Source: Catenaria anguillulae PL171
Taxonomy: Eukaryota; Blastocladiomycota; Blastocladiomycetes; Blastocladiales; Catenariaceae
Direction: 5' to 3'
Length of the DNA stretch: 64,000 nt
NCBI GenBank assembly: GCA_002102555.1
Contig: MCFL01000026.1
Span: 308,222-372,221 of the forward strand
The notes under the pieces are model-generated. The model was not told the origin of the DNA and searched no databases. It saw only the letters and a list, made by a program, of their open reading frames with translations. Position numbers and translations under genes: made by a program. Numbering within the stretch: position 1 is the first letter of the stretch; each line of letters starts with the position of its first letter. Shown piece after piece: positions 49,927 to 60,550 of the stretch.

Positions 49927-51778
49927 ATGAGCAACCTTCCCGCCGTCAATGGCACCTCGCTGTCCACCACCAGCGGCACCGCCGCCGCCTCGGCCGCCGC
50001 TTATGTGCCGCTGGAGCGCCACGAAATCGCCTTTGTCGCCGACATTTCACCTTCGCTGCAGTGCCCCATCTGCTACGAGGTGTGCACAGACCCGGTAATC
50101 ACCCATGTCTGCCACCATTCCTTCTGCTCGGCGTGCATTTCGCGATCGCTCGAGTCGGAGCCCTACTGCCCAATGTGCCGGCGGCGCCTGCGCAAGGAAG
50201 ACTTGCACCCGAACCTTGCTCTGGCGGGCCTCATCTCGGAACTCGCAGTGTACTGCCCTTACAAATCGCAAGGGTGCCCGTCAACCGTGGCCCTCGATTC
50301 GCTCGACCACCACGCTCGTCAGTGTAAGTACGCCCCGTCGGCGTGTGAAATGGCAAAGTTTGGGTGTGGGTTTCACGGCACGTACCAGCAGGTGGCTGCA
50401 CATACAAAGGCAGATTGTCCGTTTGCGCGCATGGCAGCGTATTTGGAGGCGACAGAGCGCAGGATACGTGTGTTGGAGGAGACCATGGTGGCACAGCAGG
50501 AAGAAATTGGTAGGCTGACGGTTGCGCTTGCGAGGGGCGGAGGGTTGAAGCCGGGAGAGGCGAGTGGGACAACAAGTCCCGCTGGGCCGCTGGAAGGGGA
50601 TGGCGATGAGGTCATGGAGGAGGTTGAGGTACGCGGCCTTACACGTTATCGTTCCCAGTGTTCTCAGTGCTGATTTTCTTCCCCTCGCCGCTCAGTCATT
50701 TCCATTTGGCGATATTCAATGCCGCCGAACGATCCGTGAGCACACTTGCGGCGTCACTTCGGTCACGTACCATGACGGCAACATCTACTCTGGTGCCCAT
50801 GACGGATCCATCAAGGTGCAACTGTCGTCATCATTCGCAATCTCACCCAAAACATTCTTCTAACACACGAAAAACTTTGCTTCCGACATATCCCAGATCT
50901 TCAATGCCGAGACGGGGACCCACCTCCGTACTCTCACTGACCACCGAGAAACCGTATGGTCACTCTCTGTCGACCGCGCGCGCAACCGCCTCTACTCTGC
51001 CAGCAAAGACGCCACCATCAAGGTCTGGGACATTTCCCGGCAACGCTCAAACAGCACGACCATGGCAAGCCCGCCCACATCGCCACACCAGCAACCTGCC
51101 GCCGCTCTGCCTGGCCCGCTTGCCACGCTCACGGCACACCAGGGCAAAATCTACGGCCTGGCGCTCGACGCCGCATCCAACCGGCTGTACTCTGGGTCTG
51201 GCGACCGCACGGTGCGATGTTGGTCGCTCGACACGCCGACAGGTGTGCCTGAATGCCATCTGGTGCTTGTGGGCCACGACCAGGGCGTGAATGCCGTGAC
51301 GCTTGGCGGGCGCGCACCTGTCGGTGACCAAGGCGACTTGGTGGGTCCTGCGACAGCAGTGTACACTGCGAGCAACGACAAGACGGTCAAAGTGTGGGAC
51401 ACGGCCACGGGCCAGTGTGTGCGCACGCTGCCGCTGGCGGCCGAAGTCTTGGATGTTGTCGAGGATCCTGTGTCTGGGCTTGTGTTTGCGTCCACGTACG
51501 ACGCAACCATTTCCGCCTTTGATCCACGCGTGCCCGCGTCCGTCACGGAGCCTGTGGCCGTGCTCCAGGGGCACAATTGGGAGGTGTGGCAGTTGCAGGT
51601 GGCCGATGGAATTGTGTTTTCTGGGTCGTTTGATCATTCCATCAAGCGGTGGGATCCAAGGACAATGTCGTGTACGGCAACGCTCAAGGGTCATCGTGGG
51701 TTTGTGCATGCCATGGCGATTGGGCATGGGTGTTTGATTAGTGGGTGCGCGGATCGCAGCATCAAGATTTGGAGTTGA
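49927..51778 (+). CDS. TRAF7-like RING, TRAF zinc finger and WD40 protein
   Basis: Probable E3 ubiquitin ligase. Exons are 49927-50628, 50696-50815 and 50897-51778, giving 567 residues. The C3HC4 RING uses Cys46, Cys49, Cys62, His64, Cys67, Cys70, Cys81 and Cys84. A TRAF-type zinc-finger region follows (about 105-165, with VYCPYKSQGCPSTV and C.. H... C spacing), then a coiled coil (about 172-205). Seven WD40-like repeats fill residues about 235-567 (RTIREHTCGVTSV, LTDHRETVWSL, LTAHQGKIYGL, LVGHDQGVNAV and so on, each ending near IKVWD or equivalent). This order is that of animal TRAF7, where the propeller binds partners such as MEKK3; partners here are unknown. Exon junctions are clean and the frame is intact. 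Confidence 0.88.
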
Positions 51779-51961
51779 TTCAATGCTCATTCTGTCGAAC
51801 TGTATTTCTTTGTGAAACACATCATAGTCATTAAATAGTGTAAACTTTTTCGTTGATAGTCCTGGCTGCTCGTCTGCGCTGCCCGCTGAGCGGCACTGCG
51901 ACAAGCTGAACGTGATGGTATATGTACAAAAGGAAATCAACCCAAGAAAAGGGGGTCAACA

Positions 51962-52677
51962 TCATTCATCCTCCTCTTCGTTTGCCCTTGCTCGCTTGCG
52001 CTTCTTGGTTGCACTCGCCGCTGCGCCTGCTCCTGCTGCCCCAGCGATCCCAGCTGGCGTGCCTGGAACCCCATGTGACGCCTTCTTGCTACTTCTACCC
52101 GCAGACCCACTCCCAGATGCAGACGGTGCAGACCCGGACTGCTTCCAATTGGCCACGGGCGGCGGGAACCTCAAGTCCCCGCCCGCATCTTTGAGCTGCT
52201 GAACCAATGTGATGGACTCCTTGTAGGTTGTCGAGCTATTTGAGAAAATGCGGTCGGCAGGATCAATAGGTCCGCGCGTCGTGCGCTGCTTCTTGTCGGG
52301 CCTGCCGGCGAGATACCCGTCAAAGCCGCGCAGGATGTTGCCGCCGGCAACCGTGTCCTCGAGGTAGGACCCTTCGAGGTTGAAGATGCGGTACTCGATT
52401 TCCATCATGTTGCGCTCGATGCGTTGCTTTTGTTCGAGCAGCGATTTGAGTTCGTCTTCGGCGGCCTTTTGGGCGATTTTGGCGGCAGCTGCCGGGTCGG
52501 AGGAAGGGGTTGAATGACCGGTAGTGGCGGTGCCCGTGGCCGAGGGTGGTGCGGGGTGCTGGTTTGGCTGCGTGGGAGTGGCCTGTTCGAGTGTGTCCGA
52601 GTTGGGTGAGCGGCCGGGTACAGTCGTGGTCCCAGTGCCTCACAGAGTGTTCAGCGTACATCGGATGGTTTCGCCAT
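51962..52677 (-). CDS. EAF6: Chromatin-modification subunit EAF6
   Basis: Small subunit of NuA4-type histone acetyltransferases. Two exons, 52677-52660 and 52582-51962, with a 77-base intron, give 212 residues. The first exon encodes only MAKPSD. The family core is the coiled-coil LLEQKQRIERNMMEIEYRIF followed by NLEGSYLEDTVAGGNILRGF and the DRIFSNSSTTYKES block, which matches Eaf6/MEAF6. A Pro/Thr-rich N-terminal tail and a Lys/Arg-rich C-terminal tail (ATKKRKRARANEEEDE) flank the core and are longer than in yeast. The tail of this gene is 183 bases from the end of the TRAF7-like gene; the two are convergent. Confidence 0.85.
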
Positions 52678-54294
52678 GTTTGATTTATTGCTATGGGTGA
52701 AATAATTCCAGCGCATAAGAGATGAAGAAGAAATACTGCACACTAAGAGGGTACGTTTATTGCTTTTCGGTTTCGCATGCAGCACGTACATAGTACATAC
52801 GTACTTTACGTTGACCGCCGATCCGCTGGGAAGACAAACAAGATGCTCTGATGAATACCCATGCAATCAACCTGCCATCTGTCGTGTCTCACACGCCAAA
52901 ACCTCGGTCGAGATGCCGGTTGGCAAATGAAACACTGCGACTGTACCGAGAGGAGGGGTGGGGGGATTACGTTGGCCAACGCCGGCGAACATTCCCTGTG
53001 TTTCTGCCTTCCCGCTAGCTGCATCACAAGTTGCAAGCATTCTTGGTACAAGTCTCGCAGCTCGCGATGAGTCGGGACGCAAAGATGTTCAATCTTACGG
53101 CGATGATACGAGCTAGGCACGAGCTGCGGTACAGGCTAATAATGTCTATTCCAAATCAGATAAGGAGCCCCTGCAGTGCAGTCATGGATGTGCATGTCGT
53201 GTCTTGCGTTGCTCCAAGCACGGCTTGGAAATGCATGTCTCACGTTTGGCGCTTTCGTGATCGCAGCGTACGTATATAGCCAGCACTGGTCCAGATACAG
53301 GCACTGAGAGGAATTGAAGGCAAATCGCATACATTGTTTCTGCAGCTTTCGGCCGTTGTGTGTCCGGTCGATGTATTCATAAGTACATGGCAACAAATGC
53401 TGATGCCCGTCGATGATGCACAAGTTGCTTGTCTGGGTGGCCGTTCTTGACACCTGTTCAAGTGCGTTCGTGAAGGGTAAAAATGGTGGCCACATGAGAG
53501 CCGGTCAAGGCATTGCTCAGTCATCGTCTCGTGCCCTGATATTCGTTGCCGTTGTGCTCGCGCTTTGCTCTTCCCTATTTTCATTTTCCAGGCACGACTT
53601 CAGCTGGCAGAAACGATTCCCACCGGCCAAGCGCGAACCTCAGTGCCCGAGCCCCGCTTCCCGCGATCGAGCGCAGATCCACTGCCAGTCCCACACTGCA
53701 TCGTCTCGAACACACACATCCAACGCACAGCACAGCAGACGCAGACGGCCGCCCCTCTGTTACAGATCAAGCACAAGAGCAATCGCCGCGAGTATAAAAG
53801 GCCCGATCGCGCGGACGCAGTTGCCTCTCTCTTTCTCACATACTCACTCACTCATCTTCTCCTGCAGCCATAGCCATACGGCGACCTATTTCACATCGTT
53901 CTCGCCTTTGTCAGCGCAAAGTTTGTATGTGATACGCCAGCCCAGCAGCCAGCCAATCCAGCTCTCAATCGCTCACTGACCTTGAGCAACATTCACCCCG
54001 CCTGCAGGCCCATCCCCCTCCTCGCTCCCCGTGTCCTCGTGCCCCCATCACCACCATGACCACCTCGACCAACAGCTCCCCTGCAGTCCACATGCACGCC
54101 GTCCCCAAGAGCCCATCTGCTTCTGCCTCAGTCTCTGCGTCCGCAACCCCGACCGTCCCACTAATGAACCTGCAACCGCCATCATCGCCACTCTCGGCCC
54201 CAACCCACCTCGCCCCCGCCGTTGCCGGCGACACCACACCTGTCAAGGGGTCACGCCAACCACCAAGCTCACGGGCACCCTTGAGAGCCTGGAG
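52678..54294. other. Intergenic region and 5' region of ribonucleotide reductase
   Basis: It contains the shared upstream region of EAF6 (minus) and RNR2 (plus), and a TATA box at 53793. The last 240 bases, from an ATG at 54056, read MTTSTNSSPAVHMHAVPK... in a frame that does not continue into the enzyme, so they are either 5' leader or an additional exon joined by an intron I cannot place. Confidence 0.45.
53793..53800 (+). promoter_or_regulatory. TATA box of ribonucleotide reductase small subunit gene
   Basis: TATAAAAG followed by a C/T-rich leader with several CTCT and CACTCA strings. It lies 263 bases before the ATG at 54056 and 502 bases before the ATG at 54295. Confidence 0.5.
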
Positions 54295-55562
54295 ATGGAC
54301 TCGCTCAAGAAGGCGGCCGTTGCAGGATCGCTCACTGCGTCCGGTGCAGCTGTCACCCGTGACGATGGGGCGTCGGTCGGTCGCCCAGCACGCACACTCT
54401 TGTCGGATTTGGAGTTGAGCGAGCCCATCTTGACCGAGAACAAGAACAGGTTTGTCCTGTTCCCCATCAAGTACCAAGATGTACGCTTGTTCTAGCTCTT
54501 GCCATTTGTACCCGTTCGTTGGAGTGAGTGCTGACATTGCCCATCCCATCAACCAAACCCATATCCCAGATCTGGCAAATGTACAAAAAGGCCGAGGCCT
54601 CCTTCTGGACGGCCGAGGAAGTCGACCTGTCCAAGGACTTTCACGACTGGGAAAACCGCCTCAACGACGACGAGCGGCACTTTATCTCGCACGTGCTTGC
54701 CTTCTTTGCTGCTTCGGACGGCATTGTCAACGAAAACCTGGTGGAGCGCTTTTCGCAAGAGGTCCAAGTCCCCGAAGCTCGCTGCTTTTACGGATTCCAA
54801 ATCATGATTGAGAACATTCACTCGGAAATGTACTCGCTGCTCATCGATACCTACATTCGCGACCCGGCACAGCGCGATTACTTGTTCAATGCCATCGACA
54901 ACAGTACGCTTGATCAGTTAGTTTTCCTCTTGTCTTCGAATGAATCGTGTTCTCACCGTCATCGCCCATTTATCGCTTGAACAGTCCCATGCATTCAAAA
55001 GAAGGCCGAATGGGCGTGCCGGTGGATCGAGGACCGCAACACGTCGTTTGCCGAGCGCCTCGTTGCCTTTGCCGCTGTCGAGGGCATCTTCTTCTCTGGC
55101 TCGTTTGCCTCCATTTTCTGGCTCAAGAAGCGCGGCATGATGCCTGGCCTCACCTTCTCGAACGAGCTCATTTCGCGCGACGAGGGCCTGCACTGCGACT
55201 TTGCGTGCCTGCTGTTCCAGCACCTCAACCACAAGCCCTCGGTGTCGACCGTGACGCAAATCATCAAGGAGGCAGTCGAGATTGAGCAAGAGTTTTTGAC
55301 GGACGCCTTGCCCGTGGCGCTCATTGGCATGAACTCGACGCTCATGTCGCGGTACATTGAGTTTGTGGCCGACCGGCTGCTGGTGGCGCTTGGGTGTGAC
55401 AAGGTGTACGAGGTTGAGAATCCGTTTGACTTCATGGAGCTGATTTCATTGCAGGGCAAGACAAACTTCTTTGAGAAGAAGGTAGGCGAGTACCAAAAGG
55501 CCGGCGTCATGTCTGGAAACGGTGCCGCCACGCATTCATTCTCCATGGACGAGGATTTCTGA
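54295..55562 (+). CDS. RNR2: Ribonucleoside-diphosphate reductase small subunit
   Basis: Houses the diiron-tyrosyl radical that starts reduction of ribonucleotides to deoxyribonucleotides. Exons are 54295-54480, 54570-54903 and 54985-55562, giving 365 residues from this start. The iron ligands and radical site lie in [43 protein letters not shown] and, in the last exon, [19 protein letters not shown] and [15 protein letters not shown]. The C-terminus ends SFSMDEDF, the type used to bind the large subunit. The start is uncertain: an ATG at 54056 lies in another frame and could belong to a spliced upstream exon, which would bring the length to that of other fungi (about 390-410). Confidence 0.92.
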
Positions 55563-56046
55563 GGAGTGTTTTTTTTCTTCTCTCTTGTTCTTCTTTCGTT
55601 TTTCTTGTTCTCGTTCTTTTTACCTTGTTGCATTCCCCCGCTTTGTTTTCCGCCAACACTGCTGTGATGTTTTCTTTCTCGTTTCTCCCTCCACCAAAAA
55701 CGTGCCGACTTACCCTCAATCTCCGATCGTCTGTTTTGTATCTTGTTGTCGTCCTCCCTCCAACCTGACCTGCTCGCACTATCGCTACTCTCTTTGGTTG
55801 CAGTAATTACATGTATCTGACCCTTTGTCTTGAGATCTCAACCAGACAATTTAGTACCCCTGTCTCCGAGTCAACGTCGCCCCACCATCACGGACCTGCC
55901 CGCTGTCTGGGAAGCAAGTGGGCCGCCGATCTCGGACACTGGGTGATGGATGGACGCCTACGATAGAATGTAGAATGCTTGGCGAGACTCACTCAACGAC
56001 TCCCGAATGCGTGCAATATGGGAACCACCACCTCACGCACGCCATC
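55563..56046. other. Spacer between RNR2 and dynein-2 gene
   Basis: A T/C-rich 3' flank of RNR2 (55568-55720), then the leader of the next gene. The frame is open upstream of 56047, but the duplicate at 40 kb loses similarity exactly there. Confidence 0.5.
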
Positions 56047-57961
56047 ATGCCCGCTCCGCTCTTTGCCAACTCTTCCCCGCCGGCCACTGGCACCATTTCC
56101 ATCGCGTCCACTTGGCGATCTGTCAGGACTGAATCCTCAACTGCGCATGTCCAGACCTTTCCCATTGCCCTGTCCTCGTCGGGGTGCGGGCCCGATCCGC
56201 TCATCAGCGTCGAATGCCAGACCATTGGCGATGCCGGATCTGTAGTGCGCCTGAGCGGGTCTGCTGCTGCTGCGCGCTCCGCCGAGCCAACTACAACGAG
56301 TACGACTTGGTCGCGTGGGAAACTGTTTGACGTGGCCGAACTGGCCGCTTTCGTCCAGCGAGTCGAAGGGCCACTGTCTGAAATGCTCATGGAGAACCTG
56401 CAGTCATCTGCCTTTGATGACTGGCCACTCGTCAATCCATTGGTGGAGGACGACGACGACGCGGCAGCATCGGTTGACAACCTCTTGACGCTCACCGATA
56501 CGCTCGTGCATGATGCACAATCCAATTCTTCATCATCCACTGGCACTCTATCGAGTGCGCTTTCGTTGATTGCTGCCGACCGGTCCAAATCGGGCTCATC
56601 GCTCATCCTCGCCTACGCGCACCCACACCGGCCACACGACACACAGGATGCAGAGTCGGCTGCATCGCCCTGGTGCACGCACTCGGCGGCACACGTGGCT
56701 GTGATTCTCAACGGCCAGCAGCAGCGCTTGGCGCATTGGCAACTCAATGCGTGTCCAACGACGCTGGCCGTGCACCCGGAGCAGACAAACCTGGTGGCCG
56801 CAGGCACGTGGCCAGGCGACGTGCTTGTGTGGGACTCAAATGTGTCGTTAGCATCGATGGACGGGACGTCGGCCGTAGCGGCAGTTGCGTCGGTGCCCGC
56901 CAATATCGCGCATTGGGGACATGCAGATGCCGTGGCGCAGATTGTATGGGTTCCCAGCTCGGCCACTAGCACAAATTCGTTGATGGTGACGGGATTGCCG
57001 AGCGGTGGTTCGAGCGCGAAAGGAATCTTGGGAGGTTTGTGGTCGGCTGGAACGGATGGGAGTGTGATCGAATGGCGGTACATTCCTGCCTCATCAACGG
57101 CGACCGCCATGTTGTCAGCGAGTACTGTTGCACGACTCGAGCCGGTCAGGCGGTGCACAGTGGGAGTGCCAATGACCCGCAGTCCTTCCACAAGTGTTGG
57201 TGGTCTGGGCATGCCACTGCGTTCACTCGCGATTCACGCGGACGTGATGGTTGGGACGACCATGGCCTTGGTTGGATCGGATGCCGGACACGTTGTACAC
57301 TTGGATGCGCGGCGAATCCGACCCTTGGCCGATTCAGCGCCTGGCGTACCTGCCGATTCACTCAATGCTTCAGCGACATTGACTAATCCGCACTTCAAGT
57401 ACGCGTCACATGCGGGTGCAGTCAATGCGATTGTGGCCAATCCGCACTTGCCGTCCTTGTTTGCCACCTTGGGTCAAGATGGAAAAGTGCTGATTCACCG
57501 GCTCTTCAAGGTTCATCCGATTTCTCTCACGTGTCGCTCGTGTCTGCTTTTCGACGGCTCACATGGTAACCGATGATCTATAGGATATGCCGCTGCTCCG
57601 CATCCAGCCCGCAGCGTTATCGTCGTCGTCGCCCAACCCCACACCACTCCTGTCGGGTGCATGGTCCCCGTCGCGCCCAGGGCTCCTCGCCGTCACTTCA
57701 ACCGACACCCTGTACCTCATATCCATCTGCGGATCCGATCCCGGCACTGTCGTTGCTCAGCTATCTTTGCCATGCACTGGCCCCTTGCTGTTCCACCCAA
57801 CTCTCCCGCTTTTATATGTTGGCGTGATCGAAAACGGTGCCAGCGGAATGCGTGTGGTCAGGTTGGCTGCAAGCGCACTCAAGCTGGGTGATATGGAGGT
57901 GAGGGTGAAGGAGATGACCGAGTTGGGTCGAATGATTGGAGGGGACAACAACGATGAGTGA
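56047..57961 (+). CDS. DYNC2I2: Dynein-2 intermediate chain (WDR34/DYNC2I2-like)
   Basis: Subunit of the retrograde intraflagellar-transport motor. Exons are 56047-57510 and 57584-57961 (73-base intron), giving 613 residues. A conserved N-terminal block (FVQRVEGPLSEMLMENLQSS, then AFDDW) matches the segment of WDR34 with RRVE..V.REL..NWQS.AFDGF. A WD40 propeller follows, with TTLAVHPEQTNLVAAGTWPG, LVWDSNV, GGLWSAGTDGSVIEWRYIP and near the end SHAGAVNAIVANPHLPSLFA and LLSGAWSPSRPGLLAV, patterns specific to dynein intermediate chains. It implies cilia or flagella. The intron donor (GTTCAT) is weak, but the spliced frame gives the expected RLFKDMPLLRIQP junction. Confidence 0.82.
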
Positions 57962-58493
57962 ATGATTGTGTACCGATTCACTCCTTCAGAAGCACTTCTA
58001 CGTTGGCTTATTGATGCAAACATCGGGAAACCGTTCTGGCCAGAATCGCCGTCGATTTCACGAGATGCTCAGTGATGTCGTGCCATTTTTCGATAGCAAA
58101 TAGATTTCTGGCTACTGACGTCGATCGCCCAGTTGCCTTGGTGCTGGCTCGACATGGCGATACATCGCCGCACATTCTAGTCAAGCAATCGTTTGGAATC
58201 GCTGCCCATGGCGAGCGATTACCTGGCATGGTGGTGTGGCCATCTTGAGCGATACTATGCGAAATCGTTCGATTCTCATTGTTCAATCGCAAGCTATCGC
58301 AAGTGATGTACAGCCAGCACATTTGGGCGATGGTGGCCTATCGCCACGAATGGCAGAGTACAAGGCGACTACATCGGCTCGTCTCATGCGCACTTCACGC
58401 ACGATGACGGTAATAACGAGGTTCAGGCGGTACAGCGGCGTATACATTATTTCACAAATACATTCTTTAGAACAACCGACAGCAGCAAACGAC
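57962..58493. other. Intergenic region with clustered GCGAT/ATCGC motifs
   Basis: Eleven occurrences of the pentamer ATCGC or its complement GCGAT lie between about 58041 and 58345, many within 5-30 bases of each other. Chance would give fewer than one. No gene is supported. Confidence 0.6.
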
Positions 58494-60151
58494 TCAAACA
58501 CCCTCATCCTCGCCGCCACCTTCTTGCTGCCCATTCTCGTCTTCGCCATCGTCCGGCTCCTCCGAAACCGCCAGGCCGCACTTCTTGGCCGCAAACACGT
58601 CAACGGTGTGGTACACGTCGCGCAGGCCGTCCACAACCGCCTGCAAGAGGCGGTCCTGCGGATTTGCCAAAAAGTAGGCGGCAATCGCATTGGCCTTGGT
58701 TTCCCGTTCCTTGGACCCTGTCATTTGCGAGGCAAGTACAGAGTCGTCGGGAAGATGCGGAATCGAGCCGACAATGAACTAGAAATGGAAGCACAATCAA
58801 CGGTTTGAGTTTGAGGATGTGCATGACTATGGCTGGAGCGAGCGGGATAGGCATACCATCACCACGGAGACGGCGATGAGACCAACCAGGTGGTCCTTGA
58901 GGAAGGAGAAGACGGTTGGGGACTCTTCGCCTCCTTGTCCAGATTGTGTGCGGCGATGAGCTGCTTTGACAGCGCATCAGCGAAGTTGGGCGCTGTGAAA
59001 CGAGAAACGAGGTGATCAGTCAACGAGCACATCCGGAAACTTGAGACTGCAGACATACAAGACTTCTCGATCACGAGAAGAACGAATTTCGCAAAAAGCG
59101 AGCGGATCTTGAAAGTTGTCTCTTGACCGGTCACCTTGCTTGCCTCCACCATGACAATGGTAGCCCAGTCGTCAGGCTTGGCGGAAAACCGGCGCACAAC
59201 CATTGTTGGGTCGACAGATGCAGGACGCCAGCTCCACGCCAAGCTGGCGCATGAGCGTCACGTTGGCCCGAACCCTGAGAAGGGTGCTGATCGCGGTTGC
59301 CTGCCGTGTCGCCAAAGTCTTTCTTGCGCGACCGAGGAGACTCGAGTACTACAGAGAGACGGTCAGCAACATGAGGTAAAGCATTGTTGCGTGGTCATCG
59401 ATCAGCGAATGAATGCGAGTCATACCTCGGACACAGTGAAAGAAGTCGTCCGGCGCTCCAGTTGCAAGTTGAATAACGATGGCCGCTTCCTGGAAATCTG
59501 ATGGAAGGAGCGCATAGAGGCGCGCACGGATGTACCGGAGACCAAAGTCTTCCAGTTTTCAGTATCTTTGTCGTCCTTGGCAGCGGAACTGGCCTTTGCG
59601 CCGGACGACCGCGACTTTTTGTTGGATTTTAACGGCGTCGTTTCAGCCTCCAAAGGACGCTTGAGCGACTCGAGAATTCATCTTGAACATGGTCGCGGCG
59701 GCGTCGTCAATCGAGCGGAACTTGCGAGCTTGGCGCGACATAGTGTGCGTGGGCGTCGAGGTGGCCGTAGACAATGCGGAAGTCAACGGAGAAGCACCGT
59801 TTGGGACCATGGGGTGTCCAAGCGGGACGAGTTGGTGTTGATCACGGTACTAGGACAGATGTGGTCGTGGTTGGCCTCAATTAGCGTGCTGTTGTCATAG
59901 CGCGGGATGCGGCGGGTGCAGTGGTACGAGGCGACGCGGGCGTGGGTTATAAGCCAGTCGCATGGCGCGAGCGGGGAAGGCGGAACTGGCTCGATGGCGA
60001 CCGAGGAAGGTGGTTGGAGGTGGCAGCCGGCGTTGGGTCGATGGACCAGCAACAGGGCGAGGAAGCTCGCAAGGAATCCAGCCCGCTCGGCTTCGGACAT
60101 GGATGCTAGGTAGGCTTTGAATTGTTCGGCGTCCATGCTGTTGTGAGACAT
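58494..60151 (-). pseudogene. Unrecognised gene, probably decayed
   Basis: Coding-like segments lie on the minus strand: MSHNSMDAEQFKAYLASMS at the 5' end (60151), a Lys/Ser-rich part (TPLKSNKKSRSSGAKASSAA), SLLGRARKTLATRQATAIST, TIVMVEASKVTGQETTFKIR and the C-terminal SKERETKANAIAAYFLANPQ with an acidic tail ending at 58494. Some joins are plausible introns (donor GTATGT near 59050 and GTATGC near 58855), but at least two others require frame changes inside exons near 59200 and 58920. A TATATA box near 60220 precedes the start. A hydrophobic segment (LVGLIAVSVVMFIVG) suggests one membrane pass. No family is recognised. Confidence 0.4.
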
Positions 60152-60550
60152 GTGGCATGATCGACCTTGGTTCGGCAGTCGTTGAAGCCATGGCCGAGAT
60201 GGCGGGTGGTTCGGCTCTATATATGTCTGCTGGTGCGCAATCGACGCCAGTGCTTTGCCATGGGACAGAAAACGTGCTCGATACGGAATGCCGTATATGG
60301 ATCTGAAACACCGCCACTTACGTCGAAGGCGAATAGGATACACGCCGACGCGTGAGAGAATGCGAACAAACGCAACGAACCTTGCGATCTCTGTCCATCG
60401 CCACGATCGCACACTACGACCGGAAATCGCTGTTCCAAACGCAAGATGCTGTGACTATTTCCACCGCACGTCACTGACTGAAACGCTTTGTACGCACGCA
60501 GGATGCTATCCGTGAGGGTGTCATGAGCACATGTCGGCCTGGGCTCATTG
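60152..60550. other. Spacer between decayed gene and DNA transposon
   Basis: Promoter side of the minus-strand gene. No terminal inverted repeat of the neighbouring transposon could be identified by eye, since its right end is outside the window. Confidence 0.4.

Noticed and set aside
55918-56046. N-terminal extension of the dynein-2 chain
   Set aside because: Similarity to the 40 kb copy begins exactly at the ATG at 56047 and the extension lacks resemblance to the family.
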